The notes beneath the pieces are model-generated. The model did not search any database and was not told the origin of the DNA. It saw only the letters and a list, made by a program, of their open reading frames with translations. Both the position numbers and the translations under genes were made by a program. This document shows positions 58,703-64,000 of a DNA stretch of 64,000 nucleotides, piece after piece (positions within the stretch are counted from its first letter, which is position 1; every line of letters begins with the position of its first letter). The stretch covers positions 806,001-870,000 of the forward strand of contig OZ017750.1 in NCBI GenBank assembly GCA_963969365.1. Direction: 5' to 3'. Source of the stretch: Asterochloris sp. CNOR1 (Eukaryota; Chlorophyta; Trebouxiophyceae; Trebouxiales; Trebouxiaceae).

Positions 58703-59580
58703 CTACTGCCCACTGAACTTTGCTGCTGAGCAGACAGTAATCAGCTGGCAAATGGCTGAGACCTGCGCAGGGTTTCGGTTCCAGGTCCAATCAGACATTG
58801 TGGGCTCAACTCTGCCGCTCTGCTGAGTCCGTGTATACCACCTGACAGCATGTGAGGCAAGGCGTCCACCGCGCCTGGGCATAAATTCTTAGCATCCAGC
58901 CCAGATGGGCTAGCAGCATTAACCGACAGCCAGTCCATCCCAGCAGGGTGAGAACCTGCATCGGGAACCCATCTTCAGGGTAACCAAGCAGGTGAGACAC
59001 TTTGTGACATGTGTGCTGCGTTTGATGGCAGAGGCTCACGCATAGCAAAGCTGCAGCACCTGGGGTCTCATTTGCAACAGTGCTGGCAGCATCCCATCCA
59101 GTCTTGTCTGGCCATCCAGGCAGCAGCTGGTCTGCTTTCTGGTCAGCGCCGGTGCACAGAAAAACACAGCACGGCTGCGCTTCTGTGCGCCTCGCAACAG
59201 CATGAAGTGCCCGAAGGGGCAGCGAGCCTCGCTGCAGCATGCTGCAATGCACCAGGACCTACACATGGCATGGGAGCAAGCCTCTGCGCTTTGTCTGAGC
59301 AACATTGCTTTTGCCCGAGATCACGCACAATATCGTCAGTTGGCCAAGATTGCAGCTTGCTCACATAGAATGGTGCCTCACAACCCCTCGATTAGCTGCC
59401 AGCTTGGTGTGACAGCACAGATCTAGCTGCAGATCTGGCTTTTCACCACACTGTGTGCTTGGTGATCCCCCGAGGGCACTGCCTCGTGCGCGCTAAGAAA
59501 GATCCCGTGCCCACCAGGCTCCTTCTCGCACTCAAGGGACCCATTGGATCACCTGCTGCCCCTGCATGCAGACCATCGCC
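58703..59580. other. Divergent interval, possibly with an unrecognised 5' exon
   Basis: These 878 bp separate the cathepsin Z start from the orphan gene. Open stretches after TGCAG acceptors on the + strand (59203-59320 and 59432-59570) could be 5' exons of the orphan, but none joins with certainty. Promoters of both genes are expected here. Confidence 0.35.
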
Positions 59581-62500
59581 ATGTCCCAGTGCATCTCTCA
59601 GCTGGGCTCCCAGGACAGCTGTGGGCGCATGGTGTATGACAACCTGGTCGACTTCGCCACGCCGGGCACCTTGTCGTGCACCTGCCAGCCGCCTTGTGCG
59701 CAATCCCCATGCAAGTGAGTGACCCTGCCACTGAGTGGCCCTGCCAGCCTCCAGCACCGGCGAGGTTTCCACATACCCTCGCATTGGGTCTGGACCTAGC
59801 CCACAGCTGCCACTGTCTGTTTGCTGCTTACTTCCAAGTCAGCCTTGTGGGCAAATGATTTGCTCAGCAGATACGCACTTGATGGCATGTCGATCCATAT
59901 ATGCTCACGCCGTCTGTCTTGCCCGCAGAGCCGCATTCAGCCTGCCCATCCAGGGCACGCCACCCCAGTTGCAGGCGCTGCAGCCTGAGCAGGGGACGCC
60001 CATGTTCCCTGCGGCAGCTCGGAAGGGACTGCTGGATGGTACCTGCATCACCCCGGACTGCCCTGCGCCGGGAGATGCTGTTTGGGATGGCATGCAGCGC
60101 ACCCCTGAGGATCAGGGCATCCCCCCGCTGCAAATGCCTGGTGTGAAGCAGGGGCTACGTCCGCTGAGCATCAAAGAGGAGGGCAAGAAGAAAAAGGCTG
60201 TGCCAGCTGAAAGCCCCACAGGTGAGAGCTGACAACAACTGCCCTGAATGGATCGTGTACTCAGGGTAGATGCTTGCTCTGCTAGGAAAAGGTGCTCATG
60301 GGACCAGCTTTTTCGCTGCGATCACTGAATGCGGCTATCTACATGAGTACATGCTCACAAAGGCCAAAAGGCATCTATGTGTCACTTACAGGCAAGGTGA
60401 AGAGCCCAGCAGGCGAGATCGCAGCCCTCTCTGACAACTGCTGCGCGGCAATGGGCACACCCATCGTGCAGTGGGAGGATGTGGGCGGCGCTCTGTCCAT
60501 TTGGCTAACGGGGCACTCAGTGTTCGCGACGCTGAACATTCTGCTCATGTCTGGCGCCATGGATAATCAGTGGGCTATGAGACGCCTCAACAACTACCTG
60601 CTCAAGCTGGACGCCGATGGCATGATGAGTTCTGTGGAGAGAGCTGCGGTGGGTGCTGTCATTGTGCCAAGTGTGGAAGAGCTGAATTTGAGTCGCATCC
60701 AGATGTGGGTTGAGAGGGTTGCACAGACGTCTTGATCAGTTGCCTGGGAACATCAGCAGCTGCCCTGAAAGTTGTGGCCCACGCCAACGGCTTGCAATGT
60801 GATCTGCAGTGCGAGAACCTCATGGAAGTGTTGGCCGCGCGGGGTGCGTGGGCCGGGCCGGCATTGGAGGGTGATGGAGACATCCCTGAACCAGCAGCCT
60901 TCTCAGCGGCACCCAGCAGCTACTACAGAGAGTGCCAGGGGGACACCATCAGCGCCGGCTGTAGCCTCGGCGATGCGCCGCTTGTGAGTGAGATGGGCCG
61001 GTTGAGTGTAGGCCCTGGCAGCATGGCAGTGCTGCTGCCTGACACGGGCACCGGCCAGGCCATGCCGGAGGCTGCCCCGTGCACGCCGTCCGCCGAAGTC
61101 GAGGGAGACGACACGTGGAACGCGGACGTGTCCTCGTGCCCGGCGCCCAGCCCGCTCGGGGATGGCGTGGGTGCCCTGCTTCAGGCAGCCCAGGAGGCCA
61201 GGGAGGAGAACCCCAAGAAGGTGGCAAGCGCAAGCCGTAAGCCAGCCCAAGCTCGCCGCAAGCGCAAGCCGACCAAGAGGGCTGCTCCAGACGATGGGGA
61301 CAGTGACGCAGAGGCTGGCGCCTCAGAGCCTGAAGGCGCTAAGAAGCCTGCCAAGTAAGGCACAAAGTCTTGCTGCCAAGCTCTGCAGCGCTGAGGCGCC
61401 TGCAATCTTCCCCTTACAAACAACTGACAAATTGCATGTTTGAAAGGAGATGACATTGTGTTGCTGTCTGGAAGCAGGGCCGTTGTGCTGGTGCTGGTCT
61501 CATGCCAACAGCACCCCATGCGTTGGCTAAGATATCTGGCTGGCATGCCCGCAGAAAGCGTCGCAAAGTGGGACAGAAGAAACGGATGCCTGCTGTGGAC
61601 CAGCTGCGTTTGAACCTCCGACAGGCGCTGGCCAGACTCCCTGGCAATATCAGAGGTGGGTTTGCTGCGGCAGGCTGCTTGTGCGCCACACCTAGCTACA
61701 ACTGAACAGTTGCACTCTGCTGATTGCTTGATAGCCCCCTTTCTAGTGTGATGCTGATGCTGTCAGACAGCGTGCATTTTGGGTGACTTTGTGGCTCCTG
61801 TGATGCACAGATGCTGGACTCATTTTGCTCCATTACTCTGCTCTGCAGAACATCAGATCCCGCGGCCCAAGTGCCTGCTGCTGAACAAGCGCTCCAAGGA
61901 GTGGCTGCACACCTTCTGTTGTAGAGTGCTGGGGCTGGAGGAGGAGGATTTCAGCTGTGAGGCCAACATGGTGCCAGGTGTGCACAGATTCCTGAACTTG
62001 ACAGCTGCTTCTGCATCGCTGCAGTTCTGCTGTCATTCCATGGGGAGCTGCAGCGCTGAGATGCCAGCATACGGCCGTCTTGTGTCTGGCTCCCAGTGTG
62101 TCCAGTGCAAGCTCAGCCTCTCAAAACTGTCACGATCGTCTTCTGGTGTGGCAGTGCTCCAGCAAACTAAATGGCGCACTCCCTCTGCCCTGCAGCTGCG
62201 CTCAGCAAGTGGCTTCCAACGCTGGGGCCAGTGACGATTGAGCAAGCGGCTGAGTGGCTGCGCCGCAAGAAGCCTGGTAAGATGCGCGATAACAAAGCAG
62301 CTTCACATTACCTTGTTGGTGCATGCAAGCATCTTGCTTACAGATGACTGCTGACATCTGAAGCAATGCACGGCTGCTGCTGCTGCAGGGGACCATGCCA
62401 GGCTGCTGTGGGCCAGTAGCAGGGCTGTGTGCACAGCAGCTGCGTTCTTTGACTTGCCTGCATTGCGGAGATGCTGCCCGCACAACAGCAAGGCTGCTCA

Positions 62501-62752
62501 GCACAACAGCTGTTCACCAGGACTGCCTCGGGCCTGAATGCTTGCGATGCGCAAAGCAACGGAAGCACAGCACAGCAGCTTTGCCACTGAATACACATGG
62601 CTTGACTGCCTTCAGGGAGCCACTACATCATGGCGGAGGGCACTGACCTCACCAGAGCCTTGGTGAGGGCAGGCAAGACATGGCCTCCACTCTCCATGAC
62701 CGAAATCAACAATTACCTCGGCCCAGGCGCAGATGATGAAGAGGAAGATTAG
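59581..62752 (+). CDS. Orphan 576-residue protein, nuclear-type, Cys-rich start and basic cluster
   Basis: Eight exons (59581-59714, 59929-60221, 60392-60652, 60760-61354, 61555-61655, 61849-61977, 62196-62276, 62616-62752) sum to exactly 577 codons with all phases closing. The start is MSQCISQLGSQDSCGRMVYD, then a Cys cluster SCTCQPPCAQSPC. A hydrophobic helix-rich part follows (VGGALSIWLTGHSVF, LLMSGAMDNQWAMRRLNNYL), then an acidic/Ser-rich stretch. A bipartite-like basic cluster spans exons 4-5 (KKPAK joined to KRRKVGQKKR). The C-terminal part has WLHTFCCRVLGLEEEDF, LPTLGPVTIEQAAEWLRRKK and WPPLSMTEINNYLG and an acidic end DDEEED. I recognise no family. Nuclear location is inference from the basic cluster. 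The start could lie further upstream, since a TGCAG acceptor stands 12 nt before this Met. Confidence 0.68.
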
Positions 62753-62982
62753 CAATGTCCTTGCAGCTTTCAGTGCTGCCTAGTATTAGTACCACCCTTG
62801 CTCAAAGAGACAAAGTCGCTCCCCTTGCCTATCCTACACTGCTTGTCACTTGCTGAAAAGTTGCTTGATTTCCAGTGATTCTGTACCTCAATACTGACTT
62901 TATATGCCATACTGGCCAGGTGTGATTCCAGTGTAAGTCAAACCATCCTTGTAGGCGCCAACACTTCACAGCAGGGTTCATC

Positions 62983-63714
62983 ATGTTCGCAACAACAGCA
63001 TCCAGTCCAACACCTGCCAGCCCCAACTTCTGCTCAAGGGCCCCCAGCAGAAGGTTCACAGTGGTGCCTCCTGTTGGTCAGACTGCGGCAAGGTCGAGGT
63101 GTGCTCCAACAAGCAGGCTTGTGGTGCGCGCTGGGACTGAAGACAGGTGAGCAGGCAGCACTCACTGGCGGTCATCTGTCCATTGCATCTGTGACTGGTC
63201 ACCAGAACCTTCCTGGTTGGGACTGCTGGCAGTCCAGCACACTGTTGTGGCCTGGCTGGCTAGTGCATGCTGCAAGGGCCTGTGTGGGCACACCAAAGTG
63301 CCCACGCCCCTGCACCATGCAGGCCAGGCCTGGTGAAGAAGCTCACATTTAATGTGAGTGGCATGGTTCTGACGACCCTAGTCGGCAAGCAGTTCTTTGG
63401 GCCTGGCGTCTTGCAGACGGTGCAGGCCGCCAAGGGCAGCTCTGCGGCTGCAGTCGTCATTGTGGCTTGGGTGTATTATGGTAAGCGTCCCTTGCATTGC
63501 TTGTGACTTTTGCACATGGTATGCTGTCATGGGGCCTGCAGCATGGCCTGCCCCCTGGCAGCTCATGCAGGTGGCACCGTTTGCTGCAATGACTGCTGGC
63601 TGGCCGCAGCCATTATTGCGTCACTGGTGCAAGCTGTGCCTGCCTGCAGTGTGGAGGACCCTGGACACTGTCAATGAGTGGGTTGAGGACAAAATTGTTG
63701 GCGGCAGTTCTTGA
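62983..63714 (+). CDS. Small plastid-targeted single-span membrane protein
   Basis: Three exons (62983-63146, 63323-63480, 63650-63714) with phase-exact joins give about 128 residues. The first ~50 are a typical chloroplast transit peptide: Ser/Thr/Ala/Arg-rich, no acids, ending LVVRAGTED. The mature part has KKLTFNVSGMVLTTLVGKQF, then one hydrophobic span SSAAAVVIVAWVYYVW, and a short acidic tail DTVNEWVEDKIVGGSS. I do not recognise it. A small thylakoid or envelope subunit is a reasonable guess from size and layout only. TGTAA at about 62933, before its start, may be the poly(A) signal of the gene upstream. Confidence 0.68.
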
Positions 63715-63894
63715 AGTCTTCAAGTACTGAGCCAGTCTCAGCCCTTGCAGCAAGATGTCCACCTGAAACACTGTGTTGACACTGGCCACTCGCCTGAACA
63801 GACTGGCTGAGACTGAAACAATGAGTGCATGAGTTGAACAGCAACATGCTTGTCTCTCAGCAATGAGGGGATGGGTAGTGGGCAATGGTACAGC

Positions 63895-64000
63895 TCAGAC
63901 AATGCGGGGCCTTGCAGCGCGAGAGCCTGCCGCAGGGGCTGCCGCCTTGCGCTTGATGCCAGGTGCCGGGCCTCCTGCAAGGCTCTGTCTCCGGGACTGC
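63895..64000 (-). CDS. C-terminal exon of a gene leaving the window
   Basis: On the minus strand an open frame ends RRQSLAGGPAPGIKRK followed by an Ala/Arg-rich stretch and a stop at 63895-63897. The basic Ser/Ala-rich composition suits a disordered C-terminus. The start lies outside the window, and the frame could be chance in a GC-rich segment. Confidence 0.35.
   Translation of the reverse strand, partial: QSRRQSLAGGPAPGIKRKAAAPAAGSRAARPRIV

Noticed and set aside
59581-59720. A stand-alone small Cys-rich secreted peptide ending at 59720
   Set aside because: The apparent stop overlaps a perfect donor (GTGAGT at 59715), the next exon joins in phase, and there is no signal peptide.
61162-61358. 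A stop after KKPAK at 61358 as the end of the 59.6-kb gene
   Set aside because: The CCAA|GTAAGG at that point is a strong donor, and the next exon (KRRKVGQKKR) joins in phase and continues for four more phase-matched exons.

Overview
This window is nuclear DNA of a green alga, most likely a trebouxiophyte-type chlorophyte. The genes are split into many short exons with GT...AG introns, almost always ending in a pyrimidine-poor TGCAG. It carries a nuclear gene for plastid ribosomal protein bS20 with a transit peptide, and a phosphate acetyltransferase/acetate kinase pair as known from green algae. The species cannot be named from the sequence.

Layout: 1-1378 holds exons of an unidentified + strand gene entering from the left. 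2553-3503 (+) is a small protein with two CxxCxGxG motifs. 3576-4401 (-) is a YtqB/MnmM-type methyltransferase and 4545-5987 (-) a DEDDh 3'-5' exonuclease. 6292-33060 (+) is a giant Sfi1-like centrin-binding repeat gene that fills over 40% of the window. 33452-34721 (-) is an orphan 215-residue protein. 35097-40438 (+) is a disordered protein with a SUMO-interacting motif and a region resembling a MUS81 winged helix. 40758-48243 (-) is phosphate acetyltransferase, head to head with acetate kinase at 48480-51193 (+). 51307-52779 (-) is plastid bS20, 53021-55209 (+) eIF3f, 55718-58702 (-) cathepsin Z/X. 59581-62752 (+) is an orphan 576-residue nuclear-type protein, 62983-63714 (+) a small plastid-targeted membrane protein, and 63895-64000 (-) the last exon of a gene leaving on the right.

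Genes mostly alternate in direction, so most start head to head across 0.2-0.9 kb. PTA and ACK together interconvert acetyl-CoA and acetate with ATP formation. The Sfi1-like protein should work with centrin at basal bodies or centrosomes. The others are housekeeping (translation, RNA turnover, proteolysis) or unknown.

The most notable signals are the roughly 80-repeat Sfi1-like gene; a cluster of single-base frame offsets inside its 33-codon repeats (10.2-13.0 kb), which look like assembly indels or recent lesions; introns that recur at one fixed position of the repeat; several introns carrying tandem duplications, two of them duplicating splice sites; and two GC-AG introns. Exon structures were derived by hand from splice consensus and reading-frame phase. 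Where totals are given, all phases close exactly.
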